Part shown: positions 48,701 through 58,351 of the stretch, one piece after another
How the letters are laid out: the number at the start of each line of letters is the position of its first letter
How positions within the stretch are numbered: position 1 is the first letter of the stretch
NCBI RefSeq assembly: GCF_003254275.1
Contig: NZ_QKZK01000014.1
Location: forward strand, 48,568-112,567
Direction: 5' to 3'
Origin: Breznakibacter xylanolyticus
Lineage (GTDB): Bacteria > Bacteroidota > Bacteroidia > Bacteroidales > Marinilabiliaceae
Length of the DNA: 64,000 nucleotides
Translations under genes and position numbers: made by a program
The notes under the pieces: generated by a model
Databases searched by the model: none
What the model was told of the DNA's origin: nothing
Seen by the model: only the letters and a program-made list of their open reading frames with translations

Positions 48701-51700
48701 GCGAGGTGGTGTTTACCCTCACGGCTGCGGAAGCTAACGATATTACCATTACCGTGAAGCAGGAGGCTGCCCCGGAGGTGTTTACCGTTTCCAAAACCCA
48801 AGCCACACTAGGATACCAGCAGGGCAGCACCGATATTATTACCATTACTAATAATATCCCCTGGAGCGCTAGCACCGCACCCTACTCGCACCTATTCTCT
48901 GTTTCGCCCACCGAGGGGGCAGGGAATGCCGAGCTAACCATTACCGCCCTAACCGAGAATACCGGCTTAACGGATATATACGGAGTGATTAGCGTTAATG
49001 GCGAAACCTATCCCATTACGCAGCGCTTCAACGCCAAGGAACTCTCCATTTCGCAAACCGATATACTCGTTGGCAAGGAGGCGGGCAGCTCCGTGCAGGT
49101 GCAGGTTACATCCGGCACCGATTGGCAGTTCGATAACATAAACGGGCACTTTTATTGTGAACCCGCATACGGCACCGGCAATGCCACCGTTACCATCACG
49201 GCAAACAACTCTGTATTGGGATATCGAAACAACGTTTCTACGCCCCTGCTAACGGGAGCCGACGCCTACCCAGTGCAGCTACGCATTACCCAAAAATCGG
49301 ACTACATGCCGCTGGGCGACGGAACGGCTGCAAACCCATTCCAAATATCCACTCTGGACAACCTGCGGTGGATGTCGGAGAACCTGGACTATGAGTCGCC
49401 CTACCTGCGCTCCCACTACGTGCTAACCAACGATATTGATGCACAGGAAACCCACAACTGGCCCGACGGCTTCCGGGCAATTAGCATGAGTAATACAAAC
49501 TATTTTGCCGGAACATTCAACGGCAAGGGCTACGCCATTAGCAACCTCTTAGGGTACGGACTGTTCTATAAAACTGCCCCCGAAGCCCGTATCGATAGCC
49601 TGGCGCTGGTTAACATCCTGGTAAAAGGAGCCGGCTGTGCAGGGCTGGTTAGTTATAACGAGGGTACCATTAATGCCTGCTACGTAACCGGGTATATGAC
49701 AGGAAGTGGTATGGGAATGCTGGCTTGTAAAAACTCTGGTACCATAAGCAACTGCTACACTTCGGGTTTTATTGCCGGAGACAATTTAGCGGGTTTATGC
49801 TTTGGAAACTCTGGCACAATTTCGGGGAGCTACACAGCGGTTGGAAGCCTTTACGGAATGTATAACGATGGGTTTGTGTGGCAAAACGATGGCACTGCCC
49901 ACGGCTACTTTAATAAGGAGCTATTTACCGATACCAATTCCCCAGCTATTGGCCTAACAACTGCCCAGATGCAGCAGCAGGCAAATTTTGAGGGCTGGGA
50001 CTTTACCAATGTGTGGAGCATGACTGAGGGCAAATCGTTCCCACGCCTGCAAGGGGTGTACAACTACCCGTTGCTGCTGCCCACATACCCCATCGACGGC
50101 ATACCTAACGTACCATACTACGCAAATATTGAAATAGTGGAGATGGATTACCCCGTGGCATCGGTTGAGCTCACCAAGGCACCCGAGGGGATGGAGCTAA
50201 TCGATCGGTTTATTGATTGGACTCCAACGACAGGTGGACAGTACGATGTAACCATTACCATTACCGACACCAATGGCAAAGCGGTGGCCTACACCTACAC
50301 AATAACAGTGGAGCTGTGGGGCGAAGGCACCGAGGCCAACCCATACCTTATACACACCATTGCCGAGCTCGACATGATGCGCCAAATGCAGCCATACACC
50401 CACTTCCTGCTAATGAACGACCTGGACTTTGCCGGCACCAAGTACGCCTACAACCCCCAATACCCTGAGGCTACCGGATGGCAACCCATAGGCAATTCAG
50501 AAGACCATTATTTCCGTAGCCATTTCAATGGCAACGGGCATATAATTAAAAACCTGTACATTAAACAACCCTATGGTGGTAACCTTGGGCTATTTGGCCC
50601 TTGTTACAAGGCTACCATTAAAAATTTGGGGCTTGTTGATGTTAATATCACCGGACATCACCAATGCGGTGGCATTACCGGGCTACTAGATAATTCAACC
50701 ATTACCGGCTGCTACGTTACGGGCAGCGTAAAGGGTAATAGCTCCATTGGCGGGCTGGTAGGTGAAAGCAAGGATTCGCAGGTAGCCAAATGCTATGCCA
50801 ACGCAACGGTTAAGGGCGATATGTTCGTGGGAGGGCTTATTGGCTATAATAATGCTGCATCGCTAAGCAACAGCTACGCCGCCGGCACTGTTAGCGGCAG
50901 GAAGCATGTGGGCGGGCTGCTTGGTGCAGGCGAACCCGACTTCACTAGCTGCTACTCTGTTAGCGTGGCAACCGACTCGGCCGCCTACAGGGGACTATTC
51001 GGAGATGTATCGGGAAGCTCTATAATCAACAATTACTACCTGCTGGAGGGCAATGCCGATGTTACCAACTTTGAGGGCACACGCCTTACCGCACAGCAGC
51101 TTATGCAGCAGGCCAGCTTTACCGATTGGGACTTTACCGATACCTGGCAAATTACCGAGGGACAAACCCTGCCCCGCCTGCGCGGCATGTACAACCACCC
51201 CGTGGTGCTACCCGTAGCCGATACTGCCCAAATAAACAAACCCTACACCCACACCCTGCGTGTGGTAGGTATGGACAATACGGTAGCCTCGGTTAGCATT
51301 AGCGGCGTGGAGGGCATGACCCTAAGCGAAACCGACAACACCCTTACCTGGACCCCCGACAACGCCAACGAGCCTACGCTTACCGTTACCGCCACCGATG
51401 CAAACGGCGCAGTAACCCACCATAGGCAGCGCATTGCGGTTATCCCTTTCGATGGCGAGGGTACCATAGATAACCCCTACAAGATAACCACCATTGCCCA
51501 GCTAAACGCCGTGCGCAGCTACAGCGACAAGTGCTTTATACTGATGAACGACCTCAACTTCGATGGCAGCGAGTACTCCAAGGCCAACAGCCAAAAGGGA
51601 TGGCTACCCATTGAGAAGTTTACGGGCATGCTCTATGGCAAGAACCATGTAATAAAGAACCTGTACATAAACCGCATCGAAATGGAGAGTACAGGCCTAT

Positions 51701-53340
51701 TCGGTATTATCGAGAATGCATACATCACCGAACTTGGCCTTGCCGGCGTTCATATTCAAGGAGGTGATAAGACTGGCGCAATATGCGGAGAGAGTTCAAT
51801 CTCTACAATAACCCGATCCTACGTAAGCGGTACTATACATGGCTCCGATGTTAACACCGGTGGCCTTGCGGGCTACAGCCAGAGCTCAACAATAACCAAT
51901 TGTTACAACACCGCCAGCATTTATGCCAGCGGAGGATACCTGGGAGGTATTGCAGGTGTTAATTTATATGGCAATATTGGGTATTGCTATAATGGCGGCA
52001 TGCTTTTCAATGATGAAATGGGTTTTACCGGTGCTATTGTGGGAAGAGATGATGACGGGATTTATGACAGTACCCTATTTGATGGTGATATAAACCCCGG
52101 AGTTGCTGCTTGTGGCGAGACTTCTGGACCACACGGTTATTTAACTGAATTCACCACCGAGGGCATGAAGCAAGCGGCAAACTTTATCTCTTGGGATTTT
52201 AATAGTATCTGGCAAATACGCGAGGGGCAAACCTACCCTGCGCATCGCTCCAAAAACAACGCTCCCTTTGCCTTTGCCGAGGAGATACACGTTGGCGCAC
52301 GCCAAAGCATTACCAACCTGCTTGCCAACGACTACGACTACGAAACCCTACAGGAGAAACTGGTACTTAGGGTTCTTAGCATGGATGGCCCCGGGGAGAT
52401 TACCCAAAACAGCTGCTTTGCATTCCCCGCAGGCACCGCCACCGGCACTACCACAAAGCTTAAGTACATGGTGGGCGAAGTTACCGCCCCCGGCGACACC
52501 CTTTGGGGAGGACAGGCCGTGGCAACCATGATTAAAAAAGAAAACCAGGAACCGGAGTCAGTCTATCTTACAGTTACCATTGATGAGGACAGCACCCTTG
52601 AAGAGTTCGATGCGCTTAGCACGGCCAGCGACCCCGATGGCGACTACCTGACTATCCTCTGTCTGTTAGACTACTATACATTGCACGGTACAGCAGCCAT
52701 TGTGAATAACCGCATCACCTACAAGCCCAATGCCAACTACCACGGAGTGGACGATATCGCCTTCGCTATTACCGATGGTGATCACACATCTGGAGGCTTT
52801 ATTAACATTACGATAAGCCCTGTGAACGATGCACCAGTACTTACAGCCGTTGCCAACAAAACCATTAAGGAGGGCGAAACCCTTACCCTTACCATGGACG
52901 ATGTGACCGCCACCGATGCCGAGGGCGACGAACTTTCGCTAGTAATTGCCAATGGCGAGAACTACACCGTGAACGGCACCACCATAACCCCAGCCAATGG
53001 CTTTACGGGTGTACTTAGCGTGGGCATATCGGTTACCGATGGCGAGCTAACATCCAACCAAATGGTGATGACCGTTACCGTTACCCCCGCAACGGGAATA
53101 GACGATAACATCACCGCAACCGTAAGCGCATACCCCAATCCATTTACCGATTACGTGGTAATTGAGAGCGAGGAGCCGATCCACAGCGTATCGTTTATTA
53201 ACATCCTAGGCAAAACCGTGCAGCACACAAGTATGCCCCAAGCACAAATATCAACACAAAATCTGCTACCGGGTATCTACCTGATTAAAGTAGACTTTGC
53301 AAAAGGCAAACCTGTGGTGATACGAATGGTTAAGCAGTAA
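45733..53340 (+). CDS. Giant T9SS-secreted LamG/BACON/LRR/GLUG/cadherin-like protein
   Basis: 2535 residues. Signal peptide (KLLLTLILWLTLLGSAWAQ); two LamG lectin-like domains (about 25-240, 253-470); BACON (476-566); a short BspA-type LRR block (610-793); one InlB-like B-repeat (837-923); three more BACON-like domains (926-1186); three GLUG-rich blocks (about 1193-1451, 1530-1823, 1906-2173; for example SSIGGLVGESKDSQVAKCY) separated by Ig-like modules; cadherin-like Ig domains (about 2175-2455, SPVNDAPVLTAVANKTIKEG) and a type A T9SS sorting domain ending KGKPVVIRMVKQ. No enzyme motif was seen, so it is likely a surface adhesin. It shares modules with the two genes downstream. Codons favour CTA, CTT and CTG leucine, unlike the TTG-rich ribosomal block. 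Confidence 0.9.
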   Translation: MKNKLLLTLILWLTLLGSAWAQGNALHFDGSNDYVDLPDFTTTHDFSQGFTFTAWVKWDAFTGNARVFEIGNGSGNVNNSIILRTDASSGTLIFQCASGTTNSEIKTDAAVVTADTWHHVAATISSTGDATIYIDGAAVKSGSISIPQNVTRANNWLGKSAWSVDNYFKGTMDEVSIWHKALTPTEIETIKQASPTGNEDKIIAYYNFNQTTGTTLTDATTNAKHGTLKDFAVTGATSNWVVGYTPPTPPAANNALHFDGTSDYVQCPAVNPATFTMEAWVYPTQLNRDQAVISTLSVANASGMELHVASDNKPLVTIRNGSNWLDVKATSTVAINTWTHLAATYNGGTVKLYINGAEAATAAATSYAPGTSNLFIGRRPDNEEKRFAGRIDEVRIWNVVRTQTEIAAAKDNPLTGTESSLLAYYNFNQGTATGSNSGITTLTDATTNAKHGTLNGFALTGSTSNWVEGFVAGTTPTYNLSATPTTLTLDAASGSNGSITITSNTAWTISGSADWLELSAISGSGNGSITLTALSENSATTERTASFTLMGTGITEPITIAVAQSPIVSVIITKTDASVITSKGNTLQEAIVTTILNEIKKIEVINGKVIASDWRWFYDNKSSLTDITHLTIGNSVTSVANIPNLADWEGRSYFGSQLEEVIIHKIDGIGNYAFSACSNLTKAYLPDTRYVGDRSFLQCTKLNTNLHIPKLIGIDEAAFALCSSIEEFDLPNLEYINKLSFSSCTNLKKISLPKITSIPYRTFYSCSNLTYMALGANPPKVGSEVFNYAKSPRYLTLADANGNLLTGTELENARTSYKAVDDGNTTDNLWFGCTIDRQPYKLVVNEPENGTLTAGTPDEMVFGGYPAGTTINVTATPSYGYKLANGSPRAYKTGNENIIQGIENNKFEMPNDNITVTATFEPKLSASANTVTLGKEAEQSQSVTITCDGNYEITNIEESPDWLQVGFLTMGETRELIFTTKRANPWGFEREVVFTLTAAEANDITITVKQEAAPEVFTVSKTQATLGYQQGSTDIITITNNIPWSASTAPYSHLFSVSPTEGAGNAELTITALTENTGLTDIYGVISVNGETYPITQRFNAKELSISQTDILVGKEAGSSVQVQVTSGTDWQFDNINGHFYCEPAYGTGNATVTITANNSVLGYRNNVSTPLLTGADAYPVQLRITQKSDYMPLGDGTAANPFQISTLDNLRWMSENLDYESPYLRSHYVLTNDIDAQETHNWPDGFRAISMSNTNYFAGTFNGKGYAISNLLGYGLFYKTAPEARIDSLALVNILVKGAGCAGLVSYNEGTINACYVTGYMTGSGMGMLACKNSGTISNCYTSGFIAGDNLAGLCFGNSGTISGSYTAVGSLYGMYNDGFVWQNDGTAHGYFNKELFTDTNSPAIGLTTAQMQQQANFEGWDFTNVWSMTEGKSFPRLQGVYNYPLLLPTYPIDGIPNVPYYANIEIVEMDYPVASVELTKAPEGMELIDRFIDWTPTTGGQYDVTITITDTNGKAVAYTYTITVELWGEGTEANPYLIHTIAELDMMRQMQPYTHFLLMNDLDFAGTKYAYNPQYPEATGWQPIGNSEDHYFRSHFNGNGHIIKNLYIKQPYGGNLGLFGPCYKATIKNLGLVDVNITGHHQCGGITGLLDNSTITGCYVTGSVKGNSSIGGLVGESKDSQVAKCYANATVKGDMFVGGLIGYNNAASLSNSYAAGTVSGRKHVGGLLGAGEPDFTSCYSVSVATDSAAYRGLFGDVSGSSIINNYYLLEGNADVTNFEGTRLTAQQLMQQASFTDWDFTDTWQITEGQTLPRLRGMYNHPVVLPVADTAQINKPYTHTLRVVGMDNTVASVSISGVEGMTLSETDNTLTWTPDNANEPTLTVTATDANGAVTHHRQRIAVIPFDGEGTIDNPYKITTIAQLNAVRSYSDKCFILMNDLNFDGSEYSKANSQKGWLPIEKFTGMLYGKNHVIKNLYINRIEMESTGLFGIIENAYITELGLAGVHIQGGDKTGAICGESSISTITRSYVSGTIHGSDVNTGGLAGYSQSSTITNCYNTASIYASGGYLGGIAGVNLYGNIGYCYNGGMLFNDEMGFTGAIVGRDDDGIYDSTLFDGDINPGVAACGETSGPHGYLTEFTTEGMKQAANFISWDFNSIWQIREGQTYPAHRSKNNAPFAFAEEIHVGARQSITNLLANDYDYETLQEKLVLRVLSMDGPGEITQNSCFAFPAGTATGTTTKLKYMVGEVTAPGDTLWGGQAVATMIKKENQEPESVYLTVTIDEDSTLEEFDALSTASDPDGDYLTILCLLDYYTLHGTAAIVNNRITYKPNANYHGVDDIAFAITDGDHTSGGFINITISPVNDAPVLTAVANKTIKEGETLTLTMDDVTATDAEGDELSLVIANGENYTVNGTTITPANGFTGVLSVGISVTDGELTSNQMVMTVTVTPATGIDDNITATVSAYPNPFTDYVVIESEEPIHSVSFINILGKTVQHTSMPQAQISTQNLLPGIYLIKVDFAKGKPVVIRMVKQ

Positions 53341-53354
53341 ACAGCAAACAATTT

Positions 53355-53397
53355 GCAGCCCCCTAAATGGGTAAAACGTGTAGGGGGCTGCTTTTTT
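53355..53397 (+). terminator. Rho-independent terminator after the giant LamG gene
   Basis: An 11-bp perfect stem (GCAGCCCCCTA at 53355-53365, TAGGGGGCTGC at 53381-53391), 15-nt loop, followed by six T, 14 nt after the stop codon. Confidence 0.9.
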
Positions 53398-53430
53398 ACC
53401 AATAATAAACCCAATTAAAAACTAGTAATT

Positions 53431-53808
53431 ATGAAGTACAAATTAGTAGAGAAGGGCAATCCCCAAAAGCCCGATGCACCAAAAAAATGGTATCCAAACC
53501 CCGTAAATCTGGGGATTATAAGCAAAGCGCAAATCAGCAAGGAAATATCGGGACGCTCGTCGCTCACAGCAGGCGACATCAGCAACGTGATAGAAAACCT
53601 TATTGAGGAGCTGCCAAAATACCTGATAGCCGGCAACAGCGTTAAGCTGGGCGAGTTTGGCACGTTCCGCCTATCCATATCGGGCGAGGGCAGCGACACC
53701 AAGGAGGGCTACAGCGCATCGAATATCAAAAGCGCAAAGGTGATATTTACACCCGGCACCGAGCTTAAAAAGGCACTTGACGCCATACACTACGAAAAGG
53801 CCGATTAA
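53431..53808 (+). CDS. HU-like DNA-binding protein (Bacteroidetes type)
   Basis: 125 residues of the HU/IHF superfamily, in the longer Bacteroidetes branch that begins with a strand-rich extension (KYKLVEKGNPQKPDAPKKWY). The HU core includes SKAQISKEISGRSSLTAGDI, SNVIENLIEELPKYLIAGNS and VKLGEFGTFRLSISGEGSDT; the end (KVIFTPGTELKKALDAIHYE) matches the family. It is a probable nucleoid or regulatory DNA-binding protein. It stands alone between two giant T9SS genes, after a terminator, and could influence their expression or rearrangement, though nothing in the sequence proves that. Confidence 0.88.
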   Translation: MKYKLVEKGNPQKPDAPKKWYPNPVNLGIISKAQISKEISGRSSLTAGDISNVIENLIEELPKYLIAGNSVKLGEFGTFRLSISGEGSDTKEGYSASNIKSAKVIFTPGTELKKALDAIHYEKAD

Positions 53809-53845
53809 CATAGCATCAGCAGAAGGAGGGTATTTCCGACCGTAC

Positions 53846-53881
53846 GGAGTAAAAATTCCAACCGCACAGAATTTTTACTCC
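53846..53881. repeat. Palindrome after the HU-like gene
   Basis: Perfect 13-bp arms GGAGTAAAAATTC (53846-53858) and GAATTTTTACTCC (53869-53881) with a 10-nt loop CAACCGCACA. Flanking CGACCGTACGG and CGACCGCACGG form a direct repeat just outside the arms. It probably terminates the HU transcript. Confidence 0.7.
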
Positions 53882-53949
53882 GACCGCACGGCGGCAAATC
53901 GCCCTCCGCCTGCCGTTGCATTTTAGAATTCAGCATACGAATGCAACCA

Positions 53950-54077
53950 ACAACCCCAAAGGGGTGGAATATTAATAACCCCGGGTGACAACCCGGGGTT
54001 AACAACGCCCCCACACCCTTACCAGAGCCCTGACGGGGCTCAACAAGAAGACAAAACAACATCTAACGAAATAATAA
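53950..54077 (+). promoter_or_regulatory. Structured leader shared by two LamG genes, copy 1
   Basis: 128 nt aligned by eye with 58352-58480. It holds hairpins ACCCCGGGT-GACA-ACCCGGGGT and GAGCCC-TGAC-GGGGCTC, then the shared ACATCTAACGAAAT before the ATG. The second copy keeps both stems while loops differ. Likely an RNA element in the 5' untranslated region or part of the duplicated promoter region. Confidence 0.6.
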
Positions 54078-57000
54078 ATGAAACAAAAACTTCTACTCAC
54101 ACTAGTCCTATGGCTCGCCCTACTAGGGAGCGCATGGGCGCAGAGCAACAACTCCCTGCACTTCGATGGCATAGATGACTACATGCCAGGGCCCGCAATT
54201 CATTCCACCACGTTCACTTTGGAGGCGTGGGTTTACCCCACCGCATTGGGAAAAGACCAGGCAATAATATCTACGCTGAGCGAATCGGAAAAGAATGGCA
54301 TGGAGTTACACATTGGTCCCGACAATATTCCAGTAATTACAGTTCGCAATGGCAACGAATGTCTTGATGTAAAGGGGAAAACCATTGTTACTGCCAATAA
54401 ATGGACACATATAGCTGCAACCTATGACGGTACAAATGTTTCTATTTACGTAAACGGCGCACTGGAAAAATCAACAAAAGGCACACATACAATTGGTTCG
54501 AAGGTTCATGTAATTGGTCGCAGGTTATCGCCAGGCGGGTTATACTTTAACGGTCGTATCGACGAGGTGCGCATTTGGAGCACCGCACGCACCCAAACCC
54601 AAATTGTAGAAACGATGACAAGCATTCCTACCGGATCCGATTTACTTGTCTATTACAACTTTAACGTAGGCACGGCGGGCGGAAACAACAAAGACGACTG
54701 GTTTCATTACGATAATAGCGGCAACCGAAGGAACAGCGCTCTAAACAACTTTGCCTTAACCGGCGAAACATCCAACTGGGTGGAGGGATACACCATAACC
54801 CATTCCGCTTCTCCTGCCGAGATAGTTATTGAACGCACAAGCGGCAGCACGGCAACTTTCAACATAATATCAAATACTTCATGGAGCATTGTTGATGCTG
54901 CCGACTGGTTAGACCTTGAAGTAACTTCGGGTACAGGCACATCCGTTATTAACCTAACAACCAACGAAGCCAACACCACCGGAGCACCACGTAGTATTCA
55001 GCTGGTTATTGCGGGAGACAATGTTGACGATGCCACAGTAACCGTTATTCAAAAAACAAAAAGCATTAGCGCTTCACAAGACCAACTCAAGATTGGTATA
55101 GCCGAGGGTAGTACTGCCACTTTTGATGTATTGGCTAATGTAGATTGGTCAATAACAGGAATACCCGATTGGCTAAGCCTTAGCCAGGAGACAGGAACCG
55201 GCAATACCACTATTACCGTTACTGCTTTAAACACCAACACCACAGTATCCGAACGCCTGGCTACACTTACCATTACCGGTGTGGACGTAACTATGCCTAT
55301 TAATGTTAATGTCGTACAAACGCCTCAACACTCGGTTACCATTACCAAAACTGATGCCTCCGTTATTGTCAACTCAGGAACCTCTCTACAGGAAGCCATT
55401 GGAACAATGCCCCTTGCCGAGGTGCAAAAACTGGAAATTACCGCCGGCGCTGTTACTGCATCCGACTGGCAATGGATTTCCAATAACCGTGGAAGTTTAA
55501 GCAGCCTAACCCACTTTACCATTACCGATGGGATAACTGAGGTATCGACCACCCGCGCAAAGTTTAATAAAATCTTCAACAGTAACATTGAACATGTTAG
55601 CATATATGGCATAACCGAAATTCAAATTGAAGATTTCAAGGACTACAATAAGCTAAAGTCCGTAAGCTTCCCCGAGGTTACAACTATAGGGGATAAAGCC
55701 TTTTTGAACTGTAAAGCCCTTGGCTCAATCAATTCTCCACTGGTTACAAACATAGGATACAATGCGTTTTCTTCCTGCACAGCTCTTAGCTCTGCCCATT
55801 TCCCTTTGGTTACTAATATTGGACGCAGTGCGTTTGCTAGCAGCTCTGCTCTTACTAGTATCGATTTCCCTTTGGTAACCAGCATTGAGACAGGAACTTT
55901 TATGGGCTGCACTTCCCTTCTCTCCGCAAATATCCCTTTGGCAACAAGTATTGGAAGTTCTGCGTTCTACAAATGCAATGTTCTTGCCGAAGCCAATTTC
56001 CCTTTGGTTACAATTTTAGGAACAAATGTGTTTGAAGAATGCAAGTCCCTTACTTCCGTCAGTTTCCCTTTGGCTACTAGTATAAATAAACAAGCTTTTA
56101 GATATTGCGAAGCCCTTGAGTCAATCCATATCCCTTTAGCTACAAGTATTGGAGAATCAGCATTTTCCTATTGCAAGCTCCTTGGCTCAGCCGATTTTCC
56201 ACTAGTTAAAAGTATAGGGGTACAAGCTTTTAATAAATGTACAGCCCTTACTTCTGCTAGCTTCCCATTGGCTACAACCATAGAGCCTTATACTTTTTAT
56301 GAATGTAATAATCTTAGCTCCGTTCACATCCCTTTGGCTACAAGCATTGGAGATTATGCGTTTAGCAACTGCTTTTCCCTTACTTCCGCCAACTTCCCTT
56401 TGGTTAACAGCATTGGCAGTCATTCATTTATTAACGGAGTAGCCCTTACTTCCGCTAACTTCCCTTTGGTTACTAGTGTAGGAACTGCTGCTTTTTATAA
56501 TTGCCAGAAACTCAGTTCTATCAGCATCCCTATAGTCACAAGTATTGGAGAACATGCATTTTACTCCTGCTTACCCCTTAGCTCCATCAGCATCCCTATG
56601 GCTACAAGTATTGGAGACTATGCTTTTAGCGGTTTCTTAGCCCTTAAAGATATAATACTTGGTGCTACACCACCCTACGTATTTAGTGTTAATTCCTTTA
56701 ATCTCTGTCCAGAAACCCGCTACCTTACTATTGCCAATGCCTCCGGCAGCGAGCTTACCAATGCCTACGCCGCCTACAAGGCAGCAGCTGACGACAATAC
56801 CACCGACAACCTGTGGTATGGCTGGCAGATTGAGAATACCGTCGAACGCCAAGCCATTAGCGCTCATGAGGATTTTACCGTGGGAGGGCATAGCCTTTCG
56901 CCCACAGGGCTTATGCCAATAGGCGTTACCATACCGCTGTCGGCAGCACCTGCTGTTGGTTATATTATGGTGCCCGGCAGCCTTGCTGCGCACAAAACCG

Positions 57001-58298
57001 GCGATGCAAGCACAGCCGTTTCAATAGTTAACAATGCCATCACCGTGCCTGCTTTCGACCTTACCGTAACTGCCCAGTTCGAAGGCTTACCACAAGTGTT
57101 AACTGTGGAAACTGTAGTCAACGGAACCATTACCGCCACACCTAGCGAGGGAATTGTTACTGGAACAGAGATTACGCTGACCACAAACCCTGCCGATGGC
57201 TACAAGTTGGTAGATAATAGCCTACGTGCCCATAAAACAGATGACGAAACCGTAACTATTGATATTACTGACGGGAAAATTAATATGCCCGCATTCAATG
57301 TTACAGTTACTGCCGAATTCGAGGCACTGCCACAGACTCTAACAATAGAAACAGTAGCCAACGGAATCATTACCGCCACGCCAAGCGAGGATATTGTTAC
57401 CGACACTGAAATTACGCTATCCACAACGCCAGCCGCAGGTTACAAGTTGACTGAAAACAGCCTGAGTGCCTACAAAACGGGCGATGAGAGCGTAACGGTT
57501 AGTATTGTTGATGGGAAATTCGTAATGCCTGCTTTTGATGTTACGGTTACTGCCGAGTTCGAGGCACTACCACAGATTCTAACAATAGAAACAGTGGCAA
57601 ACGGAAGCATCACCGCCTCACCTAGCGAGGGAATTGTTACCGACACCGAAATTACGCTATCCACAACGCCTGCCGAAGGTTGCAAATTGGTTGAAAACAG
57701 TTTGCGCGCTTACAAAACGGGCGACGAAAGCGTTGCAGTGGCTATTGTTGATGGGAAATTCACAATGCCTGCCTTTGATGTTACCGTAACAGCGCAGTTC
57801 GAGGCATTGCCGCAAGTGTTAACCGTAGCAACCGTGGCCAACGGAACCATTACCGCCACGCCAAGCGAGGGCATTGTTACCGATACCGAAATTACGCTAT
57901 CCACAACGCCAATCGCAGGTTACAAGTTGATTGAAAACAGCCTGCGTGCCTATAAAACAGGCGACGAGAGCATGATTGTTGAGATTGTGGATGGTAAAAT
58001 AATTATGCCGGCTTACGATGTAACGGTAACCGCTGAGTTTGCACTAAGCACGGGCATCGATGCGCCCACCGCCGCAACCGTAAAAGCATACCCTAACCCA
58101 TTTGCAGACTACGTGGTAATTGAGAGCGAGGAGCTAATCCGTCGCGTGTCGTTTGTGAACCTAGCCGGGCAAACCGTGCTGGTGGCAGAGGCTCCTACGG
58201 GCCGCATACAGGTGGGCTCGCTCAAGCCGGGCATCTACCTAGTTAAGGTTGATTTTGCAAAGGGCAAGCCCGTGGTGATACGAATGGTTAAGCAGTAA
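54078..58298 (+). CDS. T9SS-secreted LamG/BACON/BspA-LRR/B-repeat protein
   Basis: 1406 residues. Signal peptide (KLLLTLVLWLALLGSAWAQ), LamG (about 25-240), two BACON domains (241-416), a linker also found in the preceding giant protein (ITKTDASV, LQEAIG, ASDWQW), fifteen in-phase 22-residue BspA-type LRRs (531-860; for example FPLVTNIGRSAFASSSALTS), a truncated and four full 80-residue InlB-like B-repeats (925-1320; VTDTEITLSTTP, MPAFDVTVTAE) and a T9SS sorting domain ending KGKPVVIRMVKQ. BspA-type LRRs mediate binding to host or microbial surfaces in oral Bacteroidetes; the habitat of this organism is unknown. No catalytic motif seen. The 66-nt and 240-nt DNA repeats make repeat-number change likely. 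Confidence 0.9.
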   Translation: MKQKLLLTLVLWLALLGSAWAQSNNSLHFDGIDDYMPGPAIHSTTFTLEAWVYPTALGKDQAIISTLSESEKNGMELHIGPDNIPVITVRNGNECLDVKGKTIVTANKWTHIAATYDGTNVSIYVNGALEKSTKGTHTIGSKVHVIGRRLSPGGLYFNGRIDEVRIWSTARTQTQIVETMTSIPTGSDLLVYYNFNVGTAGGNNKDDWFHYDNSGNRRNSALNNFALTGETSNWVEGYTITHSASPAEIVIERTSGSTATFNIISNTSWSIVDAADWLDLEVTSGTGTSVINLTTNEANTTGAPRSIQLVIAGDNVDDATVTVIQKTKSISASQDQLKIGIAEGSTATFDVLANVDWSITGIPDWLSLSQETGTGNTTITVTALNTNTTVSERLATLTITGVDVTMPINVNVVQTPQHSVTITKTDASVIVNSGTSLQEAIGTMPLAEVQKLEITAGAVTASDWQWISNNRGSLSSLTHFTITDGITEVSTTRAKFNKIFNSNIEHVSIYGITEIQIEDFKDYNKLKSVSFPEVTTIGDKAFLNCKALGSINSPLVTNIGYNAFSSCTALSSAHFPLVTNIGRSAFASSSALTSIDFPLVTSIETGTFMGCTSLLSANIPLATSIGSSAFYKCNVLAEANFPLVTILGTNVFEECKSLTSVSFPLATSINKQAFRYCEALESIHIPLATSIGESAFSYCKLLGSADFPLVKSIGVQAFNKCTALTSASFPLATTIEPYTFYECNNLSSVHIPLATSIGDYAFSNCFSLTSANFPLVNSIGSHSFINGVALTSANFPLVTSVGTAAFYNCQKLSSISIPIVTSIGEHAFYSCLPLSSISIPMATSIGDYAFSGFLALKDIILGATPPYVFSVNSFNLCPETRYLTIANASGSELTNAYAAYKAAADDNTTDNLWYGWQIENTVERQAISAHEDFTVGGHSLSPTGLMPIGVTIPLSAAPAVGYIMVPGSLAAHKTGDASTAVSIVNNAITVPAFDLTVTAQFEGLPQVLTVETVVNGTITATPSEGIVTGTEITLTTNPADGYKLVDNSLRAHKTDDETVTIDITDGKINMPAFNVTVTAEFEALPQTLTIETVANGIITATPSEDIVTDTEITLSTTPAAGYKLTENSLSAYKTGDESVTVSIVDGKFVMPAFDVTVTAEFEALPQILTIETVANGSITASPSEGIVTDTEITLSTTPAEGCKLVENSLRAYKTGDESVAVAIVDGKFTMPAFDVTVTAQFEALPQVLTVATVANGTITATPSEGIVTDTEITLSTTPIAGYKLIENSLRAYKTGDESMIVEIVDGKIIMPAYDVTVTAEFALSTGIDAPTAATVKAYPNPFADYVVIESEELIRRVSFVNLAGQTVLVAEAPTGRIQVGSLKPGIYLVKVDFAKGKPVVIRMVKQ
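55668..56657 (+). repeat. Coding tandem repeat, 15 units of 66 nt
   Basis: Fifteen consecutive units of exactly 66 nt encode 22-residue LRRs. Sequence such as TTCCCTTTGGTTACTAGTAT recurs with small changes. No unit breaks the frame. Confidence 0.88.
57078..58037 (+). repeat. Coding tandem repeat, 4 units of 240 nt
   Basis: Units start at 57078, 57318, 57558 and 57798, each encoding 80 residues beginning FEALPQ or FEGLPQ. Units 2-4 are very alike at DNA level (for example GACACCGAAATTACGCTATC), suggesting recent duplication. A partial, diverged unit precedes them. Confidence 0.88.
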
Positions 58299-58304
58299 AT
58301 ACAT

Positions 58305-58346
58305 AGGACTCCTGCCGGGATATTCCGGCAGAAGTCCTTTATTTTT
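58305..58346 (+). terminator. Rho-independent terminator after the second LamG gene
   Basis: Stem AGGACT..TGCCGG (58305-58318) with CCGGCA..AGTCCT (58325-58338), loop GATATT, followed by TTATTTTT. Confidence 0.8.
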
Positions 58347-58351
58347 ACCTC

